NCBI GenBank assembly: GCA_036654795.1
Contig: JAVVRI010000059.1
Location: 1-16,807, forward strand
Origin: JAVVRI01 sp036654795
Lineage (GTDB): Bacteria; Bacteroidota; Bacteroidia; Bacteroidales; Tannerellaceae
Direction of reading: 5' to 3'
DNA length: 16,807 bases
Below, piece by piece: positions 1 to 7,524 of this stretch (positions are counted from its first letter, which is position 1; each line of letters starts with the position of its first letter). A program made the position numbers and the translations under genes. The notes beneath the pieces are model-generated. The model was not told the DNA's origin and made no database searches. It saw nothing but the letters and a program-made list of their open reading frames with translations.

Positions 1-52
1 AAGGACCCTCTGATTAACAGTCAGATGCTCTAACCAACTGAGCTAAGGAAGA
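1..52 (-). tRNA. tRNA-Asn (GTT), 3' end cut off by the window edge
   Basis: Read on the minus strand, the sequence has a 7-base acceptor 5' strand beginning near 52, T8-A9, a D arm (GCTCAGTTGGTTAGAGC) and an anticodon arm with stem TCTGA/TCAGA and loop CTGTTAA. The anticodon is GTT, which reads Asn codons AAC and AAT. The variable loop, T arm and 3' acceptor strand lie beyond base 1, so completeness cannot be judged. A Bacteroidota-type promoter stands upstream at 106-136. Confidence 0.9.
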
Positions 53-105
53 ATGCTTTTACTATCAATTTCGCAAGAAGTGTACCCTTTTCTGAAATTG
101 CTCTG

Positions 106-136
106 CAAAAGTACGGGATGTTTTCGAAATATGCAA
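106..136 (-). promoter_or_regulatory. Promoter for tRNA-Asn
   Basis: On the minus strand TACTTTTG (113-106) matches the Bacteroidota -7 consensus TAnnTTTG exactly. A TTG (136-134, within ATTG) stands 20 bases upstream, where the -33 TTTG is expected. Transcription would start near 100 and run into the tRNA at 52. The site lies just upstream of the kinase start and overlaps that gene's own candidate promoter. Confidence 0.65.
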
Positions 137-147
137 TATATTTGCAT
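131..147. promoter_or_regulatory. Inverted repeat ATGCAA-N5-TTGCAT with candidate kinase -7 box
   Basis: A perfect 6-bp inverted repeat (131-136 and 142-147) surrounds TATAT. On the plus strand TATATTTG (137-144) fits the -7 consensus TAnnTTTG and would start transcription about 12 bases before the kinase ATG at 163, but no good -33 TTTG is visible. The left arm supplies the -33 TTG of the tRNA promoter on the other strand. The symmetry may be an operator or may simply reflect two facing promoter elements. Confidence 0.4.
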
Positions 148-162
148 GAAAATGTTGAAAAA

Positions 163-1134
163 ATGAATACAATAGGTTTAGGTAATGCTTTGGTGGATGT
201 TCTGCTGAAGCTGAAAAGTGACGCCGTGCTGGCTCATATAGGTATTGAAAAGGGTGCTATGGATATGATAGACAGGCAGCAAATGGAATCTATCCAACAA
301 TCGCAAGTGGGCTTGGAGCGGAGCGAAGCGCCCGGGGGGTCGGCATGCAATGTGATGCGAGCTTTGGCTCTATTGGGCGGTAAATCGGGTTTTATCGGCA
401 AGATTGGCTCCGATGAAGCAGGGTTGGGCTACGAAAAGGCTTTGTTGAAAGCAAACGTTGCTCCTTATTTCGCCAAGACGGAGGGCATATCCGGTTGTTG
501 TACTGTTCTCATTTCGCCCGATGGCGAGCGTACGATGGCCACTTTTCTTGGACCGGCCGCCACGCTCACCCCCGATGATGTGACGGACGAGATGCTAAAG
601 GGCTTTGATTGTATTTATATTGAAGGTTATCTGCTGGTCAACGAGGCTTTGGTGCGCCACACTATGCAAAAGGCAAAGGAGCTTGGGATGAAGGTGGCGC
701 TCGACTTGTCTAACTTTAATATTGTTAATGCCTTTAAAGAGTTGCTGAACGAGATTATTCCCAAATATGTCGACATCCTTTTCTCTAATGAGAGCGAAGC
801 TGCTGCCTTTACCGGCTTGCAGGCTGCTGATGCTGCCCGCAAGCTGTCGGGAATGGTGGATGTTGCTTTGGTTACGTTGGGTAAGGAGGGGGCTCTGGCG
901 GCTAGTAAGGGCGAACTGATAGCCGTACCTGCCGAAGGCGGAAAGCCGGTGGATACGACTGGGGCAGGCGATTATTTTGCCGCCGGTTTCCTCTATGGCC
1001 AATCCATCGGTGCAAGCATCGAGCAATCGGCACGAATCGGATCGCTCCTCTCCGGTTATATAATCGATGTAGTGGGGGCTCAGATACCTGACCAACACTG
1101 GGAACAAATAAAGTTAAAAGTAAAAGCCTTATAG
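163..1134 (+). CDS. PfkB/ribokinase-family kinase (adenosine kinase-like)
   Basis: Cytosolic ATP-dependent kinase of the PfkB fold, expected to phosphorylate a sugar or nucleoside; the exact substrate cannot be read from sequence. From the chosen start it has 323 residues. The N-terminal signature GGSACNVMRALALLGG lies near residues 58-73. The C-terminal signature DTTGAGDYFAAGF follows, with catalytic-base Asp at about residue 270 and the GAGD anion hole. I chose the ATG at 163 because family homology begins there (MNTIGLGNALVDVL). The longer frame from 118 would start next to the -7 box of the opposing tRNA promoter and adds 15 residues unlike the family. The S41 protease gene follows after 42 bases with no terminator between, so the two are probably co-transcribed. 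Bacteroidales members are often annotated adenosine kinase or PfkB-family carbohydrate kinase. Confidence 0.88.
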   Translation: MNTIGLGNALVDVLLKLKSDAVLAHIGIEKGAMDMIDRQQMESIQQSQVGLERSEAPGGSACNVMRALALLGGKSGFIGKIGSDEAGLGYEKALLKANVAPYFAKTEGISGCCTVLISPDGERTMATFLGPAATLTPDDVTDEMLKGFDCIYIEGYLLVNEALVRHTMQKAKELGMKVALDLSNFNIVNAFKELLNEIIPKYVDILFSNESEAAAFTGLQAADAARKLSGMVDVALVTLGKEGALAASKGELIAVPAEGGKPVDTTGAGDYFAAGFLYGQSIGASIEQSARIGSLLSGYIIDVVGAQIPDQHWEQIKLKVKAL

Positions 1135-1176
1135 AGACCCGCGGTGTATTATTGCATACATTTACAGCGGTAATTA

Positions 1177-2883
1177 ATGAATTATAGATATATGTATAAG
1201 CTGATTCAACGAAGAAGTATGATAGGGTTGTTTTCTCTGCTGTTTCTTATGGGGGCAGTAATGCCGGCCGGAGCGCAGAATGACAACCGTTTTGAGGTGA
1301 GTAAGAATCTGGACGTATTCAATGCCTTGGTGAAAGAGGTGGAAATGTTCTATGTAGACACAGTGGATGTGGAGAAGACTGTCCGCAAAGGTATGGACGC
1401 CATGCTTAACGGCTTGGATCCTTACACGGAGTACATTCCGGAGAAGGAGATGGGCGACTTTAAGTTTATGACGACTGGAGAGTATGGCGGCATCGGCTCG
1501 TATATCCGTGCCCGCAACAAGGGCGAAGGGGTGATCATTGCCGAACCTTTCGAAGGAATGCCTGCCGCCCTGGCGGGTTTGAAGGCGGGAGACCGGATCA
1601 TGTCTATAGACACAACGAATGTGAGCGAATTATCTAGCGACAAGGTCAGCGAACTACTGAAAGGAGTCCCCAATACGACCATGAAGTTGACAATTTTGCG
1701 TCCGGGCGAAAAGAAGTCCCGCACCGTGGAGTTGGTACGCAAACAAATTCTGGTAGACCAGGTGACCTATTATGGCGTGCGTAATGATAGCATTGGCTAT
1801 ATCTACCTGAAGGGCTTTACTGATAAGAGTGGGCAAGAGGTGAAGAATGCCTTCGAAACGTTGAAAAAGGATAAGCAGATCAAATCGCTTATACTGGACT
1901 TGCGCGACAATCCCGGCGGTGTGCTCGAATCGGCGGTGCAAATTGTATCCCTTTTTGTGCCTAAAGGCTCCGAAGTGCTCTCTACCAAAGGTAAAATGAA
2001 GCAAAGCGACCGCGTTTACCGCACCGCTACGGAGCCGATAGATACGGTGATGCCGATAGCTGTGCTGATCAATAGCAATTCTGCTTCGGCTTCCGAAATC
2101 GTCTCCGGAGCCTTGCAGGATCTGGACCGTGCCGTCTTGGTGGGTCAACGTTCGTTTGGTAAGGGGCTTGTGCAAACAACCCGCGAATTGCCTTATAACG
2201 GCAATGTAAAGGTTACGATCAGTAAATATTATATACCCAGTGGTCGTTGCATCCAGCAGATAGACTACACCCATCGCAATGCCGACGGCTCTGTAGGGGC
2301 GATACCGGATAGTTTGACTTCCGTATTCTATACCTCGAAAGGGCGTCCTGTTCGCGATGGCGGTGGTGTGCGTCCTGAGTTTGAACTAGAAGCGCCCAAG
2401 ATGCCGACCATGATGTATTACCTGATGACGGACTATACCTTGTTCGACTTCGTAACCAATTGGACGCAACAGCACAAAACGATTCCTCCAGTAGAGGACT
2501 TTACCCTGTCGGACGAGGACTTCGAAGCATTCAAAACGTATGCCAAGGAGAAGAACTTCACTTACGACCGCCAGAGCGAGAAGGCACTGAAGTCGTTGAA
2601 AGAGATTGCTGAGTTTGAAGGTTATCTGGACGGTGACACATCGGCCTTTGCAGCCCTCGAAGCCAAGCTGACGCCAGATTTGGATCGTGATCTGAACCGC
2701 TTTAAAAAGGAGGTAAAAAAGGTGCTTTCTGCCGAAATCATCAAACGTTATTACTATCAGAAGGGTGAGTTGCTGGAGGGTTTGAAGGACGATGACGTGC
2801 TGGCAAAGGCGCTCGAAGTACTCTCTGCCCCCGAAGTGTATGCCAAGACATTGACTCGTCCGGAGGTAAAGACGGATAAATAA
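1177..2883 (+). CDS. Exported S41 C-terminal processing protease with PDZ domain
   Basis: A CtpA/Prc-type serine protease of the cell envelope that trims or degrades proteins from their C-terminal ends. The 568-residue product starts with a signal peptide: basic n-region, hydrophobic stretch about 16-30, likely cleavage after AGA at 31-33. A PDZ domain follows at about 103-190 (GGIGSYI, GLKAGDRIMSID), then the S41 core at about 200-375. By spacing to E. coli Prc, the Ser-Lys dyad is Ser304 in NSNSASASEI and Lys329 in SFGKGLVQ, with Gln333 in the third position. About 190 C-terminal residues are helical and charged, as in Bacteroidales homologues. The ATG at 1192 is an alternative start. The gene follows the kinase closely and ends before a strong terminator. 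Substrates are unknown. Confidence 0.92.
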   Translation: MNYRYMYKLIQRRSMIGLFSLLFLMGAVMPAGAQNDNRFEVSKNLDVFNALVKEVEMFYVDTVDVEKTVRKGMDAMLNGLDPYTEYIPEKEMGDFKFMTTGEYGGIGSYIRARNKGEGVIIAEPFEGMPAALAGLKAGDRIMSIDTTNVSELSSDKVSELLKGVPNTTMKLTILRPGEKKSRTVELVRKQILVDQVTYYGVRNDSIGYIYLKGFTDKSGQEVKNAFETLKKDKQIKSLILDLRDNPGGVLESAVQIVSLFVPKGSEVLSTKGKMKQSDRVYRTATEPIDTVMPIAVLINSNSASASEIVSGALQDLDRAVLVGQRSFGKGLVQTTRELPYNGNVKVTISKYYIPSGRCIQQIDYTHRNADGSVGAIPDSLTSVFYTSKGRPVRDGGGVRPEFELEAPKMPTMMYYLMTDYTLFDFVTNWTQQHKTIPPVEDFTLSDEDFEAFKTYAKEKNFTYDRQSEKALKSLKEIAEFEGYLDGDTSAFAALEAKLTPDLDRDLNRFKKEVKKVLSAEIIKRYYYQKGELLEGLKDDDVLAKALEVLSAPEVYAKTLTRPEVKTDK

Positions 2884-2923
2884 TCCGGTTGTCTATCGGG
2901 TCTTTCCCGACTGTCTACCAATA

Positions 2924-2969
2924 AAAACGCGCTGCCTATCTGTTTCTAAGCAGATAGGCAGCGCGTTTT
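2924..2969 (+). terminator. Strong Rho-independent terminator, probably bidirectional
   Basis: A perfect 19-bp stem (2924-2942 pairs with 2951-2969) encloses an 8-base loop, TTTCTAAG. The stem is GC-rich in the middle and its ends are AAAA and TTTT, so a U-tract forms in either direction. It sits 41 bases after the S41 stop codon. It could also stop read-through from the convergent M23 gene. Confidence 0.9.
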
Positions 2970-2972
2970 CTT

Positions 2973-3227
2973 ATGAGGATGAAATCCAGGCCTCTATTTA
3001 AGCATTGTGAAATAGTAGAGGAGATAGAGGAGTTGGAAAATAAAATAGGTCGTTACGACATAGCGTACGACCTTTCGTTTGAAGATATTATTCATAATGA
3101 ATGGGGGTTGAAGTTTGTACAGGAGGGTGATTTCTCAACCACCCTCACTCTACTATCTTACAATTATGAACAACGTAATGAGCGACCCAATTTAAGGATC
3201 GTAGTCTTAGAGATACCGTTTAACTGA
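2973..3227 (+). CDS. Doubtful small ORF, 84 codons
   Basis: An open frame beginning ATGAGGATG only 3 bases after the terminator stem and ending inside the 3' end of the opposing M23 gene (64-base overlap). The product would be acidic in its first half (EIVEEIEELENKIG), with no signal peptide, membrane segment or motif I recognise. There is no room for a promoter between terminator and ATG, no visible ribosome site, and two hairpins (3047-3073, 3123-3146) run through it. The last 20 codons are antisense to the conserved second LysM repeat, so that part is probably chance. It may be a remnant or non-coding. I do not recognise a family. Confidence 0.2.
   Translation: MRMKSRPLFKHCEIVEEIEELENKIGRYDIAYDLSFEDIIHNEWGLKFVQEGDFSTTLTLLSYNYEQRNERPNLRIVVLEIPFN
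3047..3073. repeat. Inverted repeat / hairpin AGGTCGT-N13-ACGACCT
   Basis: A perfect 7-bp stem (3047-3053 with 3067-3073) and a 13-base loop lie in the gap between the convergent S41 and M23 genes. No T-run follows on either strand, so it is not a classic terminator. Confidence 0.4.
3123..3146 (-). terminator. Hairpin downstream of the M23 gene, possible weak terminator
   Basis: GAGGGTG (3123-3129) pairs with CACCCTC (3140-3146) around a 10-base loop, 18 bases past the M23 stop codon on the minus strand. No U-tract follows, so if it ends transcription it does so poorly. The larger hairpin at 2924-2969 would act as back-up. Confidence 0.35.
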
Positions 3228-4390
3228 CAAATTTTACGAATCGATATGCCGTATTTCGATGCGATAGCACCCAATGTGTCACCTGATTTTACGCGGTGAT
3301 AGACAGCCTCTGTTGATTGATTGGCTGCTGCGTTTTCAGGCAGTGAAGCAACGGCTGCTGCTGTTGCCTCTACGGTCGTTTTGACTATTTGAGGTGCTGC
3401 TGTTTGTTTCTTTGATCTGGCTGTTTTTGTTTCGCTTACTCCGCCTTCACTGCAACGAAGCGACTGCCCCAGACGAAGCGTAGAAGTAGGCTTCAAGCCG
3501 TTCAAGCGGCAAAGTTGTCTAACAGAAGTACCGTAGCGACGGGCAATTGCGCCTAAGGTATCCCCCGACTTTACGCGGTGGTAGGCCATCTGACCGTTCG
3601 ATGAGGTATAAACATTGCTGTTTCTGCCATTAATTCTCATATTATGGAATACGTACATGTCCTGATGAGGCACGCCGTTTACAAAATCAATAATGTTGGC
3701 CGGATTGATGGCTTCACCGAGGAAACGGGTTTCAAAATGAAGATGCGAACCGGTAGAACGTCCGGTGTTTCCACCTAGTGCGATCGGTGTGCCGGCACGT
3801 ACAATCTCGTTTACATCTACCAAGAATTTGGAGAGGTGACCATAAATTGTCTCTAGTCCGTTCGGGTGACGAATAACGACGTAGTTGCCATATCCGCGGC
3901 GTTCGAAATTGATGATACGGATTTTACCATCAAAAGCAGCACGGATTGTATCACCAATTTGTACTTTCAGGTCGATACCTTTGTGCATGCGGCGACGGCG
4001 AGGACCAAAATTGGAAGTAACTCTTATTTCTGATTGGATGGGAAGAGTAAAGGTAGAACAATCTATTGAGCAGGAATCCGGAAATACTACTTTGCTGTTA
4101 CGGAAGGGGTTGACCCAGCGATTGTCCCAATTGGAACCGTATAATTCATCAGCGGGAAACATCAAATCTTCTTCAGCAAGTTGTTTCTTTTCATCCATTT
4201 CAGCCAATTCTTTGAGCGCGATGTCTTTTTTGAATCCTACTCGGTCGGCCATAAGCTCCGTTACATGTTTGTCCATTTGCTTGGCATGCGTCGATTGCTT
4301 CGAAGTCTGTCTTCTTTGGGGCTCTTCGGCCTTTGTTGCTGCTACCATAACAATGGAACAACCTATAAATAGTAACGTTCTTATATTCAT
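3164..4390 (-). CDS. Exported M23 peptidoglycan endopeptidase with two LysM repeats
   Basis: A predicted zinc metallopeptidase of the lysostaphin/LytM type that cuts cell-wall peptide cross-links, or a non-catalytic activator of amidases. The 408-residue product has an N-terminal signal (hydrophobic 5-18, Ala-rich end near 17-21) and a charged helical linker at about 35-75. The M23 domain spans about 122-235 with all ligands present: His136 and Asp140 in MHKGID, His218 in HLHFE, plus His185 and His216. Two peptidoglycan-binding LysM repeats lie at about 270-313 and 364-407, separated by an Ala/Thr/Lys-rich linker. Because the metal site is complete, an active enzyme is more likely than a pseudo-enzyme. 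Cys11 in FIGC resembles a lipobox but lies too near the N-terminus. No perfect promoter is seen in the 165-base gap upstream. Confidence 0.92.
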   Translation of the reverse strand: MNIRTLLFIGCSIVMVAATKAEEPQRRQTSKQSTHAKQMDKHVTELMADRVGFKKDIALKELAEMDEKKQLAEEDLMFPADELYGSNWDNRWVNPFRNSKVVFPDSCSIDCSTFTLPIQSEIRVTSNFGPRRRRMHKGIDLKVQIGDTIRAAFDGKIRIINFERRGYGNYVVIRHPNGLETIYGHLSKFLVDVNEIVRAGTPIALGGNTGRSTGSHLHFETRFLGEAINPANIIDFVNGVPHQDMYVFHNMRINGRNSNVYTSSNGQMAYHRVKSGDTLGAIARRYGTSVRQLCRLNGLKPTSTLRLGQSLRCSEGGVSETKTARSKKQTAAPQIVKTTVEATAAAVASLPENAAANQSTEAVYHRVKSGDTLGAIASKYGISIRKICQLNGISKTTILKLGRSLRCS

Positions 4391-4507
4391 ATTTTAGTTT
4401 ATGCTGCTTTGTCTATTTGTCAAAGTTCGCTATTTTGCTTAAGTCTACAAAATCTATTGATGAAAAATTTCCGCAATGAATGAGAATAATAATTAAAGAT
4501 GCGTTCA

Positions 4508-4557
4508 AATGTGTTGTTTTTCAATGTATTATCGGCTCGTATGTTATACAACACATT
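4508..4557. repeat. Perfect 10-bp inverted repeat over the recG stop codon
   Basis: AATGTGTTGT (4508-4517) and ACAACACATT (4548-4557) are perfect inverse copies, 30 bases apart. The right-hand arm includes two bases of the recG stop codon. On the minus strand it would form a stem at the end of the recG message, but no T-run follows. It may be a processing or RNA-stability element, a leaky terminator, or a protein site. The rest of the 4391-4555 gap is AT-rich; its best -7-like string, TAGATTTT on the minus strand near 4451, is imperfect. Confidence 0.45.
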
Positions 4558-6652
4558 AGCTAATAAGCCCCCAATTTGTCTGTCGGGCAAAGAGGGTTTT
4601 TAGTCTTTCGTTCAGTATTCGATGGGATTCGGACAGTAATTGCGGGTCTTCGTCCAAAATCTGTTGTGCCGTGTCACGTGCGTATTGCAGAATTTGCCCA
4701 TCGGCAGCCAAGTCTGCTATTTTCAGATTGAGGCCTTCGCCGCTCTGCTGCGTTCCCTCCAAGTCGCCATATCCGCGGAGGCGCAAATCGGCTTCGGCAA
4801 TTTCGAAACCATTGTTGCTGTTTACCATAATTTCTAATCGTTTGCGTGTGTCGCTGCTTAGCTTGTAGGAGGATACCAAGACGCAATAGGACTGGTCGGC
4901 ACCGCGCCCCACCCGTCCTCGTAATTGATGAAGTTGGGAGAGGCCGAAACGTTCGGCGCTTTCGATCACCATGACGGAGGCGTTTGGTACATTCACTCCG
5001 ACTTCTATCACAGTAGTGGCCATCAGTATTTGGGCTTCGCCGCGAATGAATTTCTGCATCTCTGCGTCCTTTTCGGCAGGTTTCATTCGTCCGTGCACCA
5101 TGCAGACGGTAAATTCTGAGAATATATTGCTAAAAAGCTCGAAATTGTCTTCCAGGTTCTTATAGTCTAGTTTCTCGTTTCCTTCAATCAGAGGGTAGAC
5201 GACATAGACTTGGCGGCCGAGGTTGATTTCTTTCCGAAGGAAGTCATAGAGTTGTGCTTTTTTGTTGTCATAGCGATGGACGGTCTGAATGGGTTTACGC
5301 CCGGGGGGGAGCTCGTCGATGACCGAAACGTCCAGATCTCCATAAAGTGTCATGGCCAGTGTGCGGGGAATGGGGGTTGCCGTCATTACTAGCACGTGGG
5401 GTATAACGCTGTTTTTCGTCCATAGGCGTGAGCGCTGAGCTACTCCGAAACGGTGTTGCTCGTCAATAATAGCTAGTCCGAGTGAGGAAAAGACCACTGT
5501 GTCCTCAATCAGCGCATGTGTGCCGATCACGATCTTAATTTCACCCGAAGCAATGGCAGGTAGGATGCGGGTGCGCTCCTTCTTCTTTGTGGAGCCGGTC
5601 AGGAGGGCAACCTGTATATCCATATCTTTTAGAAAAGCCATGACGGTTACGTAGTGTTGGTTCGCCAGGATTTCTGTTGGTGCCATCATGCAGGCTTGGC
5701 AATGGTTGTCCACTGCTAGGAGCATAGCCAGCAGGCCAACCAGCGTTTTGCCACTGCCGACGTCGCCTTGTAGCAGGCGATTCATTTGTCGCCCGCTTCC
5801 CATATCAGCTCGAATCTCCCGCATCACCCTTTTTTGTGCACCGGTTAGTTCGAAGGGGAGGTTGTTTTTATAGAATGAGTTGAAATAGTCGCCTACGGTG
5901 GGGAAGACGATCCCCTTGAGCTTCATTTGTCGGAGTCGTGCGGAACGGAGTATGTTTAGCTGAATAAAGAATAGTTCGTCAAATTTCAGGCGCAACTGGG
6001 CTTGCTTCATCTTTTCAACTGATTCGGGGAAGTGGATGTTGCGTATGGCTTCGATGAAGGGCATCATCTGAATGCGTTTCAACACGTCGTCCGAAAGGGT
6101 TTCGGGCAATTGCCAGTTCAGCCAGCTGAGCAACGTGAATTGCAGGTTTTGTATCGCGCGTGAGTTTAGAAACGAACGTTTCATCTTTTCCGTTGTGTTG
6201 TAAAAGGGGGTCAGGCCGTTTGCCACTTGTTCGGCTTGCGTCACGGGGTCGATGTCGGGATGCACGATGTTGCAGGTATGACCAAATTCGGTTGGCTTGC
6301 CAAAAACAATGTATTCGGTGCCGATACTATATTTGTCTGTTACGTAATGGATGCCTTTAAACCAAAGCAGATCAATTACCCCCGTTCCGTCTGAGAAGCG
6401 GGCTACTAGGCGTTTGTTTTGTAATTCACCAATGGTTTCGAAGGATAGGATGCGCCCTTTTAGTTGGATGTAGGGCAGGTCTCCACTAACTTCCGCCACT
6501 TTGTAAAAGCGACTCCTATCAATGTATTTATAGGGGAAATAAAACAGCAAATCCTCATACGAGGAGATGCCAACCTCTTTCCGTAGTACCTCCGCCCTTT
6601 TCGAACCTACCCCCGGCAGATAAGTAATATCCCGTTTATCAAGATCAAGCAT
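4556..6652 (-). CDS. recG: ATP-dependent DNA helicase RecG
   Basis: Superfamily 2 helicase that remodels stalled replication forks and branched recombination intermediates. The 698 residues match the usual RecG length. The N-terminal wedge region holds the OB-type fold at about 60-135. Helicase motifs are complete: Walker A GDVGSGKT at 296-303, DEQH at 397-400, MTATPIPR at 423-430, and motif VI QLRGRVGRG at 576-584. The start overlaps the end of ispD by 8 bases, so translation is probably coupled. It is the last gene of the subtilase-xseA-xseB-ispD-recG unit. Confidence 0.97.
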   Translation of the reverse strand: MLDLDKRDITYLPGVGSKRAEVLRKEVGISSYEDLLFYFPYKYIDRSRFYKVAEVSGDLPYIQLKGRILSFETIGELQNKRLVARFSDGTGVIDLLWFKGIHYVTDKYSIGTEYIVFGKPTEFGHTCNIVHPDIDPVTQAEQVANGLTPFYNTTEKMKRSFLNSRAIQNLQFTLLSWLNWQLPETLSDDVLKRIQMMPFIEAIRNIHFPESVEKMKQAQLRLKFDELFFIQLNILRSARLRQMKLKGIVFPTVGDYFNSFYKNNLPFELTGAQKRVMREIRADMGSGRQMNRLLQGDVGSGKTLVGLLAMLLAVDNHCQACMMAPTEILANQHYVTVMAFLKDMDIQVALLTGSTKKKERTRILPAIASGEIKIVIGTHALIEDTVVFSSLGLAIIDEQHRFGVAQRSRLWTKNSVIPHVLVMTATPIPRTLAMTLYGDLDVSVIDELPPGRKPIQTVHRYDNKKAQLYDFLRKEINLGRQVYVVYPLIEGNEKLDYKNLEDNFELFSNIFSEFTVCMVHGRMKPAEKDAEMQKFIRGEAQILMATTVIEVGVNVPNASVMVIESAERFGLSQLHQLRGRVGRGADQSYCVLVSSYKLSSDTRKRLEIMVNSNNGFEIAEADLRLRGYGDLEGTQQSGEGLNLKIADLAADGQILQYARDTAQQILDEDPQLLSESHRILNERLKTLFARQTNWGLIS

Positions 6653-7316
6653 AATACGAAAAGAGTATTTCTGCTACCTTCAAGTCGAATGGGGTCGTTA
6701 TCTTTATGTTCTCGGGGTTGCCGGGTACAAGAGTGACGGGCTGTCCTATGGCCTCTACGACGGAGGCATCGTCGGTGAAGAGGGGCGAGTAGGACTGGCG
6801 ATAAGCGCGCAGCAGGAGGTCGGAGCAAAACACCTGTGGCGTCTGTACCGCTAGGTAACGACTACGGTCCACAGGATGACTGCCCTCTGCTTCAATGTAG
6901 CGAAGGGAGTCAGTAAGAGGAATAGCCGGAACAGCTGCCCCCTGCCTTTCGGCTGCTTCGAAGCAGGCTGTGATTACCTCCGACGTAACGAACGGGCGGA
7001 CGCCGTCATGCACAGCTACCAATCCGGGTTGCTCAATCTGTTGTAGTCCGTTTTGAACGGAGTGGAAACGCGTTTCTCCTCCATTGGCAAGGGTGTGTGG
7101 GGTACTACATCCCAGCTCTTTGCAAAGCATACGCCAATAGTCCTGATGCTCGGTTGGAAGCACCAAGATAAGCTTAGCTTCGGCATCCCAGCGATGGAAG
7201 GCTTCCAATGTGTGCATTAATATCGGCTTCCCCTCAATCGGGATAAACTGCTTCGGCAGGTCACTGCCCATGCGTAGCCCCTTGCCACCGGCTACGATTA
7301 GTACATACCGCTTCAT
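6645..7316 (-). CDS. ispD: 2-C-methyl-D-erythritol 4-phosphate cytidylyltransferase
   Basis: Cytosolic enzyme of the MEP isoprenoid pathway that joins CTP and MEP to give CDP-methylerythritol. The 223-residue length fits the family. It has the nucleotide-binding N-terminus GGKGLRMG (10-17) with PKQF (21-24), and the HDGVRPF motif at 103-109. Its ATG shares one base with the xseB stop codon (TAATG), and its end overlaps recG by 8 bases. A non-MEP sugar or ribitol cytidylyltransferase is possible in this superfamily, but the motifs and Bacteroidales context favour IspD. Confidence 0.94.
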   Translation of the reverse strand: MKRYVLIVAGGKGLRMGSDLPKQFIPIEGKPILMHTLEAFHRWDAEAKLILVLPTEHQDYWRMLCKELGCSTPHTLANGGETRFHSVQNGLQQIEQPGLVAVHDGVRPFVTSEVITACFEAAERQGAAVPAIPLTDSLRYIEAEGSHPVDRSRYLAVQTPQVFCSDLLLRAYRQSYSPLFTDDASVVEAIGQPVTLVPGNPENIKITTPFDLKVAEILFSYYA

Positions 7317-7513
7317 TAGTCCAGCTCCTCGAGTACCTTTTTTACCTCTTCGTCTGCTATGAACAGCTTTTCTTTACATAGTTTGATCAGGCGGGTGGCC
7401 TCTTTTACTTTGGCTGAGAGGATGTCTACATCCAAATCACCTTTTTCTATATCGGCTACGATCAGGCGGAGTTTCTCTACTGCTTCGTTGTATGTTTCTG
7501 TTTTCTTTTCCAT
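7316..7513 (-). CDS. xseB: Exodeoxyribonuclease VII small subunit
   Basis: Short helical subunit that assembles on XseA to form exonuclease VII, which degrades single-stranded DNA from both ends into oligonucleotides. At 65 residues it has the family pattern of two helices around a GDLDVD turn (YNEAVEKLRLIVADIEKG near 8-25, then LSAKVKEATRLIKLCKEKL). It starts 11 bases after the xseA stop codon and its stop overlaps the ispD start by one base. Confidence 0.94.
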   Translation of the reverse strand: MEKKTETYNEAVEKLRLIVADIEKGDLDVDILSAKVKEATRLIKLCKEKLFIADEEVKKVLEELD

Positions 7514-7524
7514 ATCTATGTTTT

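Noticed and set aside
118..162. Earlier ATG at 118 for the PfkB kinase
   Set aside because: Family similarity starts at the ATG at 163; the extra 15 residues look unlike the family and would begin almost at the opposing tRNA promoter.
595..1107. Long minus-strand open frame antisense to the kinase gene
   Set aside because: Its translation has no recognisable domain and lies wholly within a strong conserved gene on the other strand. The same holds for the antisense frames within S41, recG, xseA and the subtilase.
1139..1173. Possible hairpin between the kinase and S41 genes (CCGC...GCGG)
   Set aside because: The stem needs a two-base bulge, has a long loop and no T-run, so it is not a credible terminator.
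4358..4390. Lipobox at Cys11 of the M23-LysM protein
   Set aside because: Only about six hydrophobic residues precede it and the -3 residue is Phe; an ordinary signal peptide ending near residue 21 fits better.
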